64,000 nucleotides of DNA from Pseudovirgaria hyperparasitica (taxonomy: Eukaryota; Ascomycota; Dothideomycetes; Acrospermales; Acrospermaceae): contig NW_022985566.1 in the NCBI RefSeq assembly GCF_010093815.1, forward strand, positions 580,191 to 644,190. Direction: 5' to 3'. The notes under the pieces are model-generated. The model was not told the origin of the DNA, did not search any database, and was given only the letters and a program-made list of their open reading frames with translations. The first letter of the stretch is position 1. Each line of letters begins with the position of its first letter. Made by a program: the position numbers and the translations under genes. Shown piece by piece: positions 30,606-47,750 of the stretch.

Positions 30606-33600
30606 ACCGCTACAAGCTCTCGCATGAGTTCACCACGGCAGTGTATGAGGTTCAGAGCGACTGCGATCCAGACAGCATTGGAGATGATCTCCGGAGATGG
30701 AGCAGTGATATGGTTCTCTATGTTCGGCCGCACACGGGCATTGATCCCCTAAATGGTCGATTAAAATGCTCCGTTGGCTTCCTGGATGAAGCGGATGCCA
30801 TTGAAGCAAACGGACAGACTGACGTAGGTATCATGAAACACTTCATCATCACGTCAAAGACCACCGAACAGCTTCACGAATTCTTGCAGCGCACGAAAAT
30901 AGTAGGCATGAAGCCTTGGCGGAACCAAGGAAGCCTTGCCTTCATCAGGATGCCTGATTCGGATGCCTCTCCTCCAGGAAGCCCACGCTGTATCGGTCTA
31001 CCCTCGAGGAAGATGACAAGGATGTCACTAGAGCTCAGCGTAATTTTGGAAAAGTTTCCACCACAATGGCCTCCGTGCCGGTTCTATAAACCAGAGCCCC
31101 TGCAGCCCCTGCTCGTGTTCCATTCTTTTCATGTGCTTCGCCAACTGAACGAAAGGTTTTCGGATCTAGGGTCCCGCCTTCAGAGACTAGGTGTAAGAGA
31201 GCGAAGATATATCAAGGAAACAGACTCTCACCGGGTCTGCGAAATTGGTTTCCGTCACTTTAGCGAAGCCAGCACTGCCTATCGATGCATCTATGGCGAG
31301 AAACCGCCGGAAGGTGCCATTGTACGCCACAATATCACAGTGGAGGATCGAACCGTGACACTCCACGATCTTCCACTTTGGGCAAATCCTTTCATTATTG
31401 CAAGACTTATTGTACTGCACGGGTATGAGATTCCTTCCATAACCGCCTACAACGTAGCCTGGGGTCGGTGTGATGTCGTAATGGCCGATCACGCAAGCGC
31501 TATTCATGCTATTAATTCGCTAAGATTGCGATTGATGGGCAAAGATGTAGAGGTTACGGCCTTTTGTCCCGGAACTGGGAATACTCCAGTGACGAACCTC
31601 GAGCCAGGGGCGGAAGAGGAACCCTCATCATCTGACTTCGATGATGACTCTATTCTGTCGACACATTCTCAGTCAACGATAAGCGAGCAATCATCAGAAG
31701 ATGTATACAGCGACAAAGATACTGCCACCGCAAAGTCTGAGCTATCACAAGATCGACTCGTGGCGTGGCAAAGTCGAGTAAAGATTGCAGAGGCCATGCG
31801 GAGAAAGACCGAGTGTGAGCTCAAGGAAGCGAGGGCTGCACATTCCGACGCACAAGCAGCATGGGAAGCGCAACGCCAAAGCCTGAATTGTGACATCAAT
31901 AAGCTCAAAAAAATGGAGGAAGTACGCGTTCAGCTTGCGTTGAATCTGGAGAAGAGGATGGAAGAGGAGATTAGTGATAGAGGGGCCGAAAGGGCGGACT
32001 TTGAGTCAAAACTCATAACATTAAAGCATGAAAATGACGATTTGGCCGTCGAGAAAGACAAGGCCGTATATTCCTTGGCCGAACGGAAGAAGGAGTTTGC
32101 CAGATCTATGCACGACATGAATCTTGAGAAAGGAAGACGTCGAGAGCAGGAGAAGAAGCTACGGGAGGATGTCGACCGGCTTGAAAAGGCGCTTCTCGAG
32201 GCTGAGTCTGGACAAAGGAAACTCCAATCAGAACGGAATGGCCTGACAAAACAGAATCAGTCCTTGACGAGCAAGAACAAGTCGTTGGAAAAGGCACAAA
32301 AGAATTCCCGTACCGAGAAAGATTCGCTGGTTTCCAAGGTGAAAGGCATGCAGGCGACCATCGAGAAGATGCAAAAAGCTGCAAATGAGGCGAAGAGAAC
32401 TTCTGACGTCGAGCAAAAGAAGAGTTTAGACGCTCTTGAGGAACTTCGCAAGATTGCAGACAAAGCAACACAGCCTTCCGAAATCGATCAAAAGAACCTG
32501 GATACCATTGAGGAGTTACGCAAAGAGCTACACCAAGCGAAGACATTCTCAGACCATATCAATCAGGAAAACCTTCGAGTCAACAAGGATATTTGGAAGG
32601 AACTACAACAGAAGAGGGAGTCCTATAAAGACGACCAAGCGACTATCATGCAGCTTACCATAGACTTGAGCCAAGCGAAATATTCTCTTGATGCTCAGAA
32701 CAAAGCATGGGAGGAAAAACATAAACGAGATGAGGAGGATATCAGGCGCCTTGTGCGAGAGCACCAAGATTATCGGGACATGCATGCCGCGGAGAAGCTT
32801 GCCATGTCATTGGAACTCGAGACTGCACAACGTACCATTAAAGACAACCACACTCGATATCAATCACAAAGTAGCGTGTGGCAAGCAAACGAACGGCAGC
32901 ATATCAAGGAAATCGCCGATGCCGTAGCTGCAAAGAAGCACATAGCTGAAGAAGTCACTGAGCTGAAAAGCGAGATACATCGACTACAGCGGGACAGGAA
33001 AAGTCGTGCCAATACCACCCGTGATGAGAGTGAGCAGATCAATGATCAAGTCACCGAATTGCAAAACGACTACGACAAGTCTCTTGCTGAGCAACTCAAG
33101 AGGGAGAAAGAGACCACGAAACATCTCTCTGCGACGTGCGAGACTCAGCAGGCAGAACTACTAAGACTCCGGGAGCAGCTACCGCGACAGCCACTGTCTG
33201 AGTCAGAACGAGATGTAAATCTTCTGCAATCACCAATAAGCTCGCTGCCAAAGCCACTTGGTAGTTACTTGAGCTCTGATAATGTATATGGTATCCAGCG
33301 CGGACTCGAATCTGGTGACAGACGTGCATCCTCAATCGGAGAAACATCGAACCAGCTTCACTCCAACGATATCGATGAGCTATACGTCAACTTGGAAATC
33401 ATCGCAGAGCCGATCATCCGAGCGCGCGAAAACCTCGACGCAGCTCTGGCCAAATACCCCCTGGAAACCTTCCAAACCTGCACGGTGTCTCTGGAAAAGA
33501 GGCTGGAAGATCTGGAACGCAAACACGAACACGACATGTCCGTTCATCACACGAGGTCCAAGCGTATCCAAGAACACATTCGAGACGGAAGAGAATTCAT

Positions 33601-34018
33601 AATCGCCGCGCTCCGACGTCAAGTCACCGAGCGCGACGCAAGGCTTGCGACACGCACCGGGCAGCAAGAAACACCCGTCATCGAATACGCTCCGTCGGCC
33701 TCAGCCTCAGGCCCAGCTCCAGCCTCGAACGCAATCCCCGAGCTCCGCATTGATCTCCATCGTCCTGAGCACGGCGCGAGGGTGGTGGGCCCGCATCAGG
33801 TCCTCCTAAGCTTCTATCAACCACAGACCGGTGACGCCGTGCGCCCAAGGCCATTTCAACTCGCTATCATTGAGCAGCCTATGTTACCAGTCTTGCCTGC
33901 TGATGAGAGAGGTGTTATTCAGGAGTTGCCACCGTCGGAAAATGGGTCTGCAACGCAGCCTAGGACGAATAGTTATCTCTGGCAGCATACGCAGCGTGCG
34001 GATGGGGCTTTGGAGTGA
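30606..34018 (+). CDS. RRM-like and coiled-coil protein, 5' end unresolved
   Basis: The main exon is open from the acceptor TTCTAG (ends 30605) and reads DRYKLSHEFTTAVYEVQSDC (first residue split) before the only early in-frame near-start, a GTG at 30641, so an upstream exon must supply the ATG. About 1,137 residues are visible. Residues about 150-310 contain two RRM-like units: PLLVFHSFHVLRQL to CEIGFRHFSEASTAYRC, then RTVTLHDLPLWANPF to RCDVVMADHASAIHAIN. Residues about 375-880 are a long Lys/Glu/Gln heptad-rich coiled coil. The C-terminal 250 residues are low complexity. RNP motifs are degenerate, so RNA binding is uncertain. A scaffold-like role is inference; I know no named homologue. 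Confidence 0.7.
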
Positions 34019-35090
34019 GAGCTGGGATGTAGTGGTTGGTAGCTGGGCTAAGGGACAATGGGAAAAGGAGAAAGAAGGGAGAATTTGGGAATAGAGGGGG
34101 AAGTCCTTGTCTGTTTGTACAACTGTCTTTTACATCTTGTTTGTCGTGTATTACTCTTGCTTGGATTGAGGTTATCATTCTCTGGTTGTTTACAGTGGTG
34201 TATGATGGTGGGTGTTGGGTGTATGTGTAGTTTAGACGAGACTTGGATTTTGTCAAAAGCCAAAGTCATAGTTCATCGCTACTAGTACAGCTTTTTTTGG
34301 TCTTGAGTCCATGTTCTAGGTCGTTACTGCGCATGTCCTCGTGTGCCTGTCGTTGTAATGTATAGGTAAGTCTCTTGTGAGATACATATATACATACACA
34401 CACACGCACAAACACACACATAGCATAGACGTAATCACAGCGGATGCAAAGAAGACATATCCTTCCACGAAATCACCCCAATGACCCCTTATATATCTAT
34501 CAACGTCCTTGAATCCGACGATATATACAACAGCCCTAATCACCACTAGCCCTCGCACTCGCCGCCGGCCGGCGACGGTCACATGTCAAATGTCACATGG
34601 ACCATCAAGATATATAATATATATGCAACACATATATACGTATAGATATACTATAGAATACGTACTTGATTATATACGGAGGGGAACTTATCCTAGAGGT
34701 AACTTAGCCTTATGCTTTCTCATCGTCTGATTAATCAGTTCACTATTCGGGCATTTGCGCGGGTGGTTATTAGCTTCGATTGGATAAATGAATTGTGCTG
34801 TCGTCACGTGTGATATGGCGGGACGCAGGGGTGGAAAGCCTTTTGATGGAGGCGGATGGGTCTGGGAGTATATCCACATGGCATGGCATTGGCAGTGGCA
34901 GTGGGATTGACCGAAATCTGGAATGTATGGCATGGCACGCACATAAAACAACGAACAGGATTCGAAAGGGATAAAAAGGTGGGCAAAATATGTATGTTTG
35001 CCTAAAATCAAAGTTATACAAAAGACACCAGGTCGAAAGATGGAGAGAAAGCTCCGATACTACGAAAACAAAAGACGCAATGCTCAAGCC
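34019..35090. other. Convergent 3' intergenic spacer with CA and AT runs
   Basis: This 1.1 kb lies between two converging stop codons. It holds a CA-rich run near 34395-34420, a GCCGGCCGGC palindrome near 34562 and an AT-rich patch at 34605-34670. No gene is seen. Confidence 0.6.
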
Positions 35091-37981
35091 TCAACAGCCG
35101 CCAAACGTGCCCTCGCACGTGGGAGTGGCAGAGGGAGAGGCAGAGGCATCACTGAGCTGGACCTCGAAGCCCTCGAGGAGACTCCACGGGCCTTTGACGT
35201 CGAGCACCTGCGTTGTTTCGTTGTATGTGGACTCCCTGCCGTTTACGGTCCGCTGGGCAGTTTGGCCTGCAAAGACGACGCCTGCGACCTGCACGCCCGG
35301 GTTGTAGCCAAAGGAGCCAGTGACCTTGAGGGTAGAGCCGTCGAAAGTAAAGTCGATGTTTGATACGGCCGCTTGCGTCTCGCTCTCGCCGTCGTCGAGG
35401 TATAGCGAGCCTGACGCCTTGCCGTCTGCGCCGGGCGCGACGATGATGCGGAAGTCCTGGCGGCGCGTGGCAGTAGTGGTGTTCTGGCCGCGAAGACGCG
35501 AGCCGATGATGGTGCCACCGCGGATATGCACGGGGATCTCCGTATACGCAATGTCATTGAGCGTGATGGTCTGGCCAGTGCTTGTGAACTTCTTGTAAGT
35601 GAGGAATTCGTACCAGTTGCCAGCTGGGAAGTAGGCATCGACGGAGGTAGAATCCTGGTACAGCACAGGCGAGATGAGGATCGCGTCGCCGTAGAAGTAC
35701 TGGTGCTCGATGGCGAAAGTATTTGCGTCTTCGGGGTAGAGGAAGTACATTGGCAGAATGAAAGGCGTACCAGTCGTTGATTGGCGATGAAATTGACCGT
35801 ACATATAGTCGAGGAGACGATAGCGGATATCCATGGAGTATTTTGCGGCTTCCGTAACGGAGGGCCAGAGATAAAGTTCCTGGTGCGCGGCAGAGGTATC
35901 GGCGTGTGTGCGATAGAAGGGAGAGAAAGCACCCAGTGTGGTCCAACGTGCGCACATTTGCTCTGATGCATTGTCGTTGAAGCCGCAGATGTCGCTGCCG
36001 ACCATTGGGACTTGATAGATCGAGGCAAACTGGAGAAGGCCGGTAATAGAGAAGCGGTAATGTTCCCAGCGGGACGCGTTATCACCCAGCCAGTGACCGA
36101 CGTCTTTGCCCGTGCCAGCCCAGGTACTGCGGGATATGATCAAGGTTCGCTTTCCTGGTCGTCGAGACTCCATAGCCGATTTGGTGCGTTGAGACATCAT
36201 TCTGCCGTAGAGGTTATGCATGTCGTACTCCTTTTGTCCACTTGCATGCGTGATGTCAAGGTCGATTGAGTAGTTGTTGACCTCGCCATTATCATTTCGA
36301 ATTTTGTATGCTGGAAAGGTGAGGTTTCTTCCTTCAAGGCCCAGCATGTCTCCGTCGGCCCTCCTTTGCATGCTTGTGCCATGCGCAACACCTCTGGGTA
36401 CGTTGTACGTGGGCAAAGATAGCCACTCACTACGCCTTTCTGCTTGAGCGGTGTCATTTGGCTGGAAATCTGGACCAAATCCTGGAATAGGTCGAGGGGA
36501 GCTGTACCTTACTGGTGGATCTTCAGGCGGTACCTTGTTGTCGATTGCGAACTGGTAAGGATTCGTGCACGGATACGGGCAGAACAAGGCAGCCTCGTTC
36601 ATATCGATCCAGATGCCATCAATGTCGAAACCGGTATCGGGGTTATAGAACTGTTCGATCTGACCAGTCCAATATGTCTGTGCGTTGGGATGAGTCCAAT
36701 CCGGAAACACTGCGGCTCCGGGCCACACCACATTCGTGAATGGGCCTGATCCATTGGCATACATCATGAGCACATTTTGGTCAACAGCGGCATCGTATGC
36801 AGGCGAACCGACCCCAATTGCAGGATTGTTCATGAAGATAGACTTCTGTTCGTATTGATGAAGATGGTCAATGACCTGTCTGAAGAGATCCTTTGGATAT
36901 CTCAAGGGATCAGTCGTGAAGATTCTGCGGCGATCCATGTAGTTAATATCACTCCAGAAAGCCTCAAGAGGTATGCCAGCAGTGGAGTAATTGGCAATAA
37001 CTTCCGCTACTTCGTAAAGATCTCTGTATCCATACTTGCAGTTGTGAAATCCAAACGCCCAGTACGGTGGTAGTTGAGGCATACCGACGATCTCGGCGTA
37101 CTGCTCGGCAACATTTATAGGTGTTGGACCGGCCATGAAGTATAGGTCCACGATGCCGCCGATCGTGCTATACTCAATGTACTGGCCTTTCTCTGCTGTT
37201 TTATCAATAGTAATATCCATGCCATCCGAGTTGAGGAAGAAGACGCCATGGGTTCCCTGACTGCCACGGTGTTCGAAGTATACAGGATGAGAGCCATACA
37301 GATTCCGTCCAGGAGGGACGAACGGTGTATCTTTGTCCCAAAGTGTACGATTGTACTGCGTAGTATTTAGACGAAAAGGATCCGTGGATTCTCCCAGACC
37401 GTATAGATTTGCATTATCCACAAGGCTGGATCGGAATTGCAAGAATTGTGACTGGAAAACCAATGTCGAGCCAGAAGTATTGAACAGAGCTTGTCCTGTG
37501 TCACCTTTGCGAGTGACGACGAAGGAGAAGGGGTTCTCTGTGTAGGAAAAGTCCAATTTTGCATCAGTGCTTGGGAATGTTCCGCCTGGGCGTTCCAGAA
37601 CCCCCTGTGGGACCTGATACACGTTCTTTGCAGCATCGAATATCTGGACGTGTAGACGATTTTCTGCAATCGTCAGCTAGGTTTACATCCGATTAGTTCG
37701 GTAGGCTTACCAGACTCCCAATTGACCTGGAGCTTCAAGGCTTCGATGTCGTAACCATATGTATTGCACGCATCTCCAGCAAGGAAAAGATCTGCTGTCA
37801 CCGAATCAGAGGTCTTGCTGACGTTTGTTATCCTGTAGCCGGGACATTGATCAAGTTCTAGAGTGCTCTGCTGAATCGATATTCGCGCAGGTGAAGGACC
37901 TGGTCCTATATCAGGACCATATCCTAAGATTGGAGTAGCATGGTACAAGCAAGCCAGGAGGAGGGCGTTGAGCAGGGCCAT
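35091..37981 (-). CDS. agdC: Secreted alpha-glucosidase, GH31
   Basis: Join of 37711-37981 and 35091-37663, 947 residues. The 47-nt intron (37664-37710, GTAAGC...GCTGAC...TTGCAG) restores WES-ENRLHVQIFDAAKNVY. The ATG at 37981 gives a signal peptide MALLNALLLACLYHATPILG; an in-frame ATG at 38008 is an alternative. The nucleophile motif GIWIDMNEA lies near residue 443 and the acid/base Asp in GHWLGDNAS near 617; YGLGE, PYWAFGFHNCKYGY and FSPFYRTHAD are also family-typical. N-glycosylation sites (NYS, NTT, NRT) are frequent. It would release glucose from maltose and starch oligomers outside the cell; resemblance is greatest to the Aspergillus AgdC type. It is divergent from the LRR gene. Confidence 0.92.
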
Positions 37982-39823
37982 TGTGGGTATTCGGCGAGAA
38001 AGGACCAACTCTAGGGAAGATAAATCACGGCGCAGATTGGAAGTTTATATCTCCTTCTCTCCGCAGTGACGAGTCCGACACCAGCCCTGAGCCAGCCCTG
38101 GACCATCTGATCAGATATGTGACCCACACAGAAGCCAGCCAATCACAGGGCATGGAGGGAGAGAAACATGCTGTACGTTGCATAGTTCTACTCCGTTAAG
38201 TTGCGTTGTGTGCGGACAAACCCATCCAGGACAGAATCTTAGCAAATTATAATTTCCCATGGGTGCCAACCCGGCGGATAGAGGGAGAGGGCAGAGGCGT
38301 CTCGTGGTTCGCAACATCACCGTCATGGTTGGTGATTGGGGTTCTTGTGGACACAAGGTACGAGTTGAGCGCAAGACACTGCGGTGATGCGATCACATCT
38401 GCGCCGCATTGGCTTCGCAAAGAGTCACATTGCGACTACAGCTGTTCCAGTGTCGAAAGATTGAGCGTTAGTGTGAGAAGTGAACTTTGTAGTGAATACA
38501 TGGGGGAAAACCTGGGGGAGATGCTCGGTCGGGTAAGGGTGGTGGTGGGGAATGAATGGATGGCTAACAACCTTGACCTAGCAAGGCGCCAAACCGCGAA
38601 ACACCGGGATCCAGTTGGCCGCCACTCCCGCCCCTGTTTACTGCCACCTTGGCTGCATCGCCGTTGAGTCGCGCGACATACTTGACTCACGCGTGCTTGC
38701 AACAACGACATCGACCTGCTTTCTTCGACCTCGCTTCCCTGTCCATCTTCCTGTTCATCATCAGTACCTGCGTCTTGCGCAAGGGCTCCCGAGATTTCAG
38801 CATGGGAGTAACATCGTGTCGCCGCATCATCTCCGCTCCGGCCGGTATTGATTGATGCACAGACTGAGGAACGACCAAACGAGACGCGCCTGGAAAGCGT
38901 TGCACAGAGCGTTGCAACCACGCTGTTCAGCGTTTGACTGTGTTGCCTTCACGACACGTGTCTCCGGCCCTTCTCTGTGATGAGGTCGCCGGCCTCGAGA
39001 TGGAGTACGGCTGGGGAGGTAATTAGAGGCATGCTCATCGTGCAGAGTTGACCCCGTGGCACAGCGAAATGTGACCTCACGACAAGGTCGATCGTCAGCA
39101 GAGCGATGCCAACCTGGACCGGCCCTCGAAGCTGACCAGGCGCGGCGCCAATCCTGGAAATGTATGTCAAGCTGCGCTATATTGACGAAAGTCCATCTCG
39201 TGATGTTGCATCCGTCGGTACCGCTAGGGTTGTTACTGGATCTACATCTGTGTTGCACGGCAGACTGGCGGTGCTCTCGTCTTAATGCAAGCTAACACTA
39301 CTGCCACTGCATTAGCTATTATGTTTCCTAGTGAATGAAACCGGAACAAGTCATCTCTGTAGTGATGGAGTTGATTTTTGCTCAGCTGCCGTCGTTGTAT
39401 GCTTGTCCAGATGGTTTTGACCGATACTACAACACGAGACTGGTGTCCGAATGAACGCGTCTTCAGCTTTTGTCAAATGGCACCAGCCGTGGCATTCGAG
39501 TTGTCTGCGACTATCTCGATTAGTCAATTATTGCTTGCGTTGGCGGCGACTGTGCAAACAGTGTTGGGTGAAAGAAGTGGCAGTTGCAACAACAATGGAC
39601 TCACGGTTTCGGGAAGCCACATGGAAGCGTGGAAGCAGTTGGAAACAATGCTCGATACCTTGTTCACTTCTGGCTTTTCATGTCCGACCGCAAGACTTTC
39701 TCAGCGCCTCTCTCTAGTCACATTCCAAGTCATCAATCCACACACCATCCATCGTTCTTAAATGCACGGTACTACAAATCTTTGCTTCGCTCTAAGCTAC
39801 TTGAAAGAAGCATCAGATTCAGA
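37982..39823. other. Divergent intergenic region
   Basis: This 1.8 kb lies between the alpha-glucosidase and LRR gene starts. I find no protein-like ORF or repeat in it, only a probable alpha-glucosidase TATA box near 38045. Confidence 0.5.
38044..38049 (-). promoter_or_regulatory. TATA box of the alpha-glucosidase gene
   Basis: TATAAA on the minus strand, 62 bp before the ATG at 37981. Confidence 0.5.
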
Positions 39824-41482
39824 ATGACGAAGCTGAACTACTCAAATGTGAGCTACAGATTGTCTACATTACGGTACCAGGGCTAAGATTAATCTTGCAG
39901 AGAAAATCCACCGGCGACAAGTTGGGCCACATTGTCGCAAAGGACATTGTAAGCAGCCCATCATTGTTAGGCCATAGTATTCCTGCTAAGAAGCCCATGA
40001 CAGAGAAAACTGCTTCCCTCCTCCATAAACAAAAGTGGTTCCCATCGAAAGAAAAGCGCTCTCGAGATCATCATACCTGGAAAGGATCTCACTGATACTG
40101 GACTGAAGGAAGTGGCGCTAGCCTTGCAAGATGTATTGGAAGAAGTGGCCGGAGGGCCTGCGGCCAGTCTCGAAGAACTCATCATATCTGACAATGTGCT
40201 GACGACAAGATCTCTGTCGTATCTTGCTCCTGTGATTGAACTCGCTGCATTCCATCTTCGAGACATAGATCTATCGAACAACAAAATCTCCGTAACTGAT
40301 GACCAGAGCGCTGCAGAATGGGAATTATTTCTCTCATCGTTCCGCAACTGTTCGGCACTGAGACGACTGGATATGTCTCGTAACGACCTGTCCGGCCCGC
40401 TCGCATTCGAGCTGTTCAGCAAAGTTTATGGCTGCCAGAGCCCGGTGAACCCTGCAGACTTGCCTTCCGACGAAGGTCTAAGGTACGACCATGAATCTTC
40501 ACTCGAGTCGAGATCAAGTGCGCTTAGTATTGCAGAGCCTGTGAATGATGACAGCCGCGAGAGCTTGTTGGCAAAAGCAACAATGTTCAAGAGAAGGCAA
40601 GGACTTCGTGCAGTTCCGTACATTATTGTCAACCAAACAAATATGACCGATTCTGGTGCCCTCTTCCTCTCTTATGTTCTGACAGAGCACTACTATCCAC
40701 TTCATCTGGACATCCAAGGTAAACCTGGACCCTTCGAATCTCAGTTGGAGGAGTATGGCGAAAACAAGTCATGTTCAGGGCTGATGTATCTACCAAATGA
40801 CTCGCTGTCATCTTCTGGTGAAAGAATACTCTGTCTCGCGGAGGACATTCGACGACAAACGCTTCATAGTGAGGCAGATTCCCTCATACCCGAGGAAACA
40901 TCTTCGTTCCTACGACGAACATCGGGTCAACCTAAATCCTTTCGACGATCCTCAGATCAGGGGCAATTTGGTGAATTGAGGGGCTCTACCGCTGCTGATC
41001 TCGAAAGTATGAGAAGAAAGCTCCAGAGGACTGAGATCGAGCAGAATGGAGTTCACGGAGTACAGCTTTGGAAAGCAGCGATTAGGCTCTTGGTACTTGC
41101 CCGAAAGTTCTGTGGTCAATCAAGGAGCAGGTCAAGACTAACAACGAGACCGGGGGCGACGCGCATTGCAGGGAATAGATTGACGGCATTTGGCGCCCGT
41201 CTCACACGCCCTGTTCGGGATCGATGGGAGTATTACCCTCAGGTGAAGACTTTAGAATCATGCCCATTTGGGTTACCAGATGATCTATGGGAACCCATAG
41301 TAGCAGACGGGGCAGGCGCGTCAGGCAAACTTAGCCAGCACCAAATCAAAACAGTGATGCGGTGGGCAGGTGATAAAAACAATCTAAAATCGGAGGGTCA
41401 GATGCTGGGGAAAGATGTCAGCACGCAGATATGGACCGTTCTGCACGATATGGGGTGTCTCGTGTATTCTCAAGTCGTGTGA
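39824..41482 (+). CDS. Leucine-rich-repeat protein with two tiny 5' exons
   Basis: Join of 39824-39847, 39901-39948 and 40004-41482, 516 residues. Introns are 53 nt (GTGAGC...CTTGCAG) and 55 nt (GTAAGC...CATGACAG). The second has length 3n+1 and links the frame of KLGHIVAKDI to that of RKLLPSSINKS, so the change of frame is splicing, not a frameshift. Leucine-rich repeats lie at about residues 55-140: ALEIIIPGKDLTDTGLKEVA, LEELIISDNVLTTRSLSYLA, LRDIDLSNNKIS and LRRLDMSRNDLSG. A further repeat-like unit is YIIVNQTNMTDSGALFLSYV. The rest is Ser/Arg-rich, ending in a helical domain. No signal peptide or F-box is present. Fungal cytoplasmic LRR proteins of this kind are uncharacterised; protein binding is the likely function. 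Confidence 0.8.
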
Positions 41483-42105
41483 GTGTGTTAGACATGCATG
41501 GGTGCGGGGCTTCGAGCTGTGCACCAGCACTTATGCTCCAACTGGCTTTAGCTAGCAGCTTGGTACTTCCATGATAACGGTCCACATCGGTATCATTGTA
41601 CCGGTCGTGGTTAGAATAGCTGGACGCCTTGCATTCTCAGACAAGGATATGTCCGGACTTGCGGCGGCGGTTTGCAAGGACCGCGCTGGACTTTCATGCA
41701 CACCTATGGATATGATAAGACGTATTGCCAAGTTTTTAAACCTATATGCTCGATCTGTGCAATATTCATCATGCCGTAAGCTGCAAAGGGATGGAGTCTA
41801 GGTAGAGATTTCTGTTGTGACCAGGAGCCGTGGTTGATATAAGCAAGCACATATAATTAGCGCCACAGGCGTCAATCATGGATGTAGCAGAACGCCAGCC
41901 AGCTTGCAGCCCTACAGCCCCGCCATGAAGCCTCTGGCGCACAGTCTGACGACATCATCCTTCGCTATCGCTTTTTTCTATGCTCACTTGGCTCCTCTAC
42001 TGTTCGCACGATAGAAATTTCATAAACTGTTTTGCTACTATAGAGTGTTCTGCACATTCGTCGTCTTCATTGTCGCCCTTGGGTACCGCTTGTTTACCCC
42101 TCACG
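41483..42105. other. Intergenic spacer
   Basis: This 623 bp between two plus-strand genes contains one ATG frame (41571-41801) with no recognisable features. Promoter of the phosphatase gene is expected here. Confidence 0.5.
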
Positions 42106-42840
42106 ATGCCCCTCCGCATAGGCGGTGCCAGCAAAACCACAACCAAAACGGATCCCCCCGAGAACGTCCCTGAACCCGAAACCTTCAACGACGGCCTTCC
42201 ACTCCCCAAGATCCTCATCTTCGACCTTGACTACACATTATGGCCGTTCTGGGTAGACACACACGTCACGCCGCCACTCAAGGGCCAGGAAGGCGGTCTG
42301 TCAGTCAAGGACCGGTATGGCGAAGGGTTCGGGTTCTACAGTGAAGTCGGAGGGATCCTAGACGCTGTACGTTTTCCTCAGAGGAACACAAGTCTGCAAG
42401 AATTGGGAGGATCACCATACTGACGATGCGCCGCCGCAATCCAGGCTCGTGCAAAGAACATCAAAATCGCCGCTGCGTCGCGCACCTCCTCGCCCGAACT
42501 TGCGCGCGAAATGCTCAGACTACTGCGCATTCCACGCGCTGCCGCCGCCGCTGCCGCTGCCGCAGACGGCTCCTCCTCATCTTCCTCCTCCGAACACGCG
42601 GGCAAATTCTTCGACTACAAGGAAATATACCCGGGGGACAAGAAGACGCACATGGCGCAGATCAAGAAGAACAGCGGGCTCGAGTACGCGGATATGCTGT
42701 TCTTCGACGACGAGAGCAGGAATAAGAATGTGGAGCAGTTGGGTGTGGTGATGAGGCTGGTGCGGGATGGTGTGACGCGGGCGGAGATTGATGAGGGTGT
42801 GAGGATGTGGAGGAGGAAGAATCACAGGATGGGCTCGTGA
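42106..42840 (+). CDS. Magnesium-dependent phosphatase-1 (MDP-1), HAD superfamily
   Basis: Join of 42106-42366 and 42445-42840, 218 residues. The 78-nt intron begins GTACGT, has CTGAC as branch site and ends AATCCAG; it joins EVGGILDA to ARAKNIKIAAASRTSSPELA. HAD motif I is FDLDYTLWPFWVDTH (DxDxT), motif II the Ser/Thr in AASRTSSPELAREML and motif IV MLFFDDESRN. MDP-1 enzymes dephosphorylate protein tyrosine and sugar/glycation phosphates in the cytosol; substrate here is unknown. An insertion of nine Ala and seven Ser between RLLRIPR and EHAGKFFDY is not part of the usual family core and is built from GCC/GCT and TCC/TCA codons. Confidence 0.9.

Positions 42841-47750
<4,910 letters not shown>

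Noticed and set aside
35243-36085. 280-residue alternative frame in the GH31 gene
   Set aside because: Ser/Arg-rich shadow of the alpha-glucosidase frame.
39895-40095. Frameshift or pseudogene at the start of the LRR gene
   Set aside because: The change of frame is explained by a 55-nt GT/AG intron (39949-40003) of length 3n+1 with a good donor and branch site.
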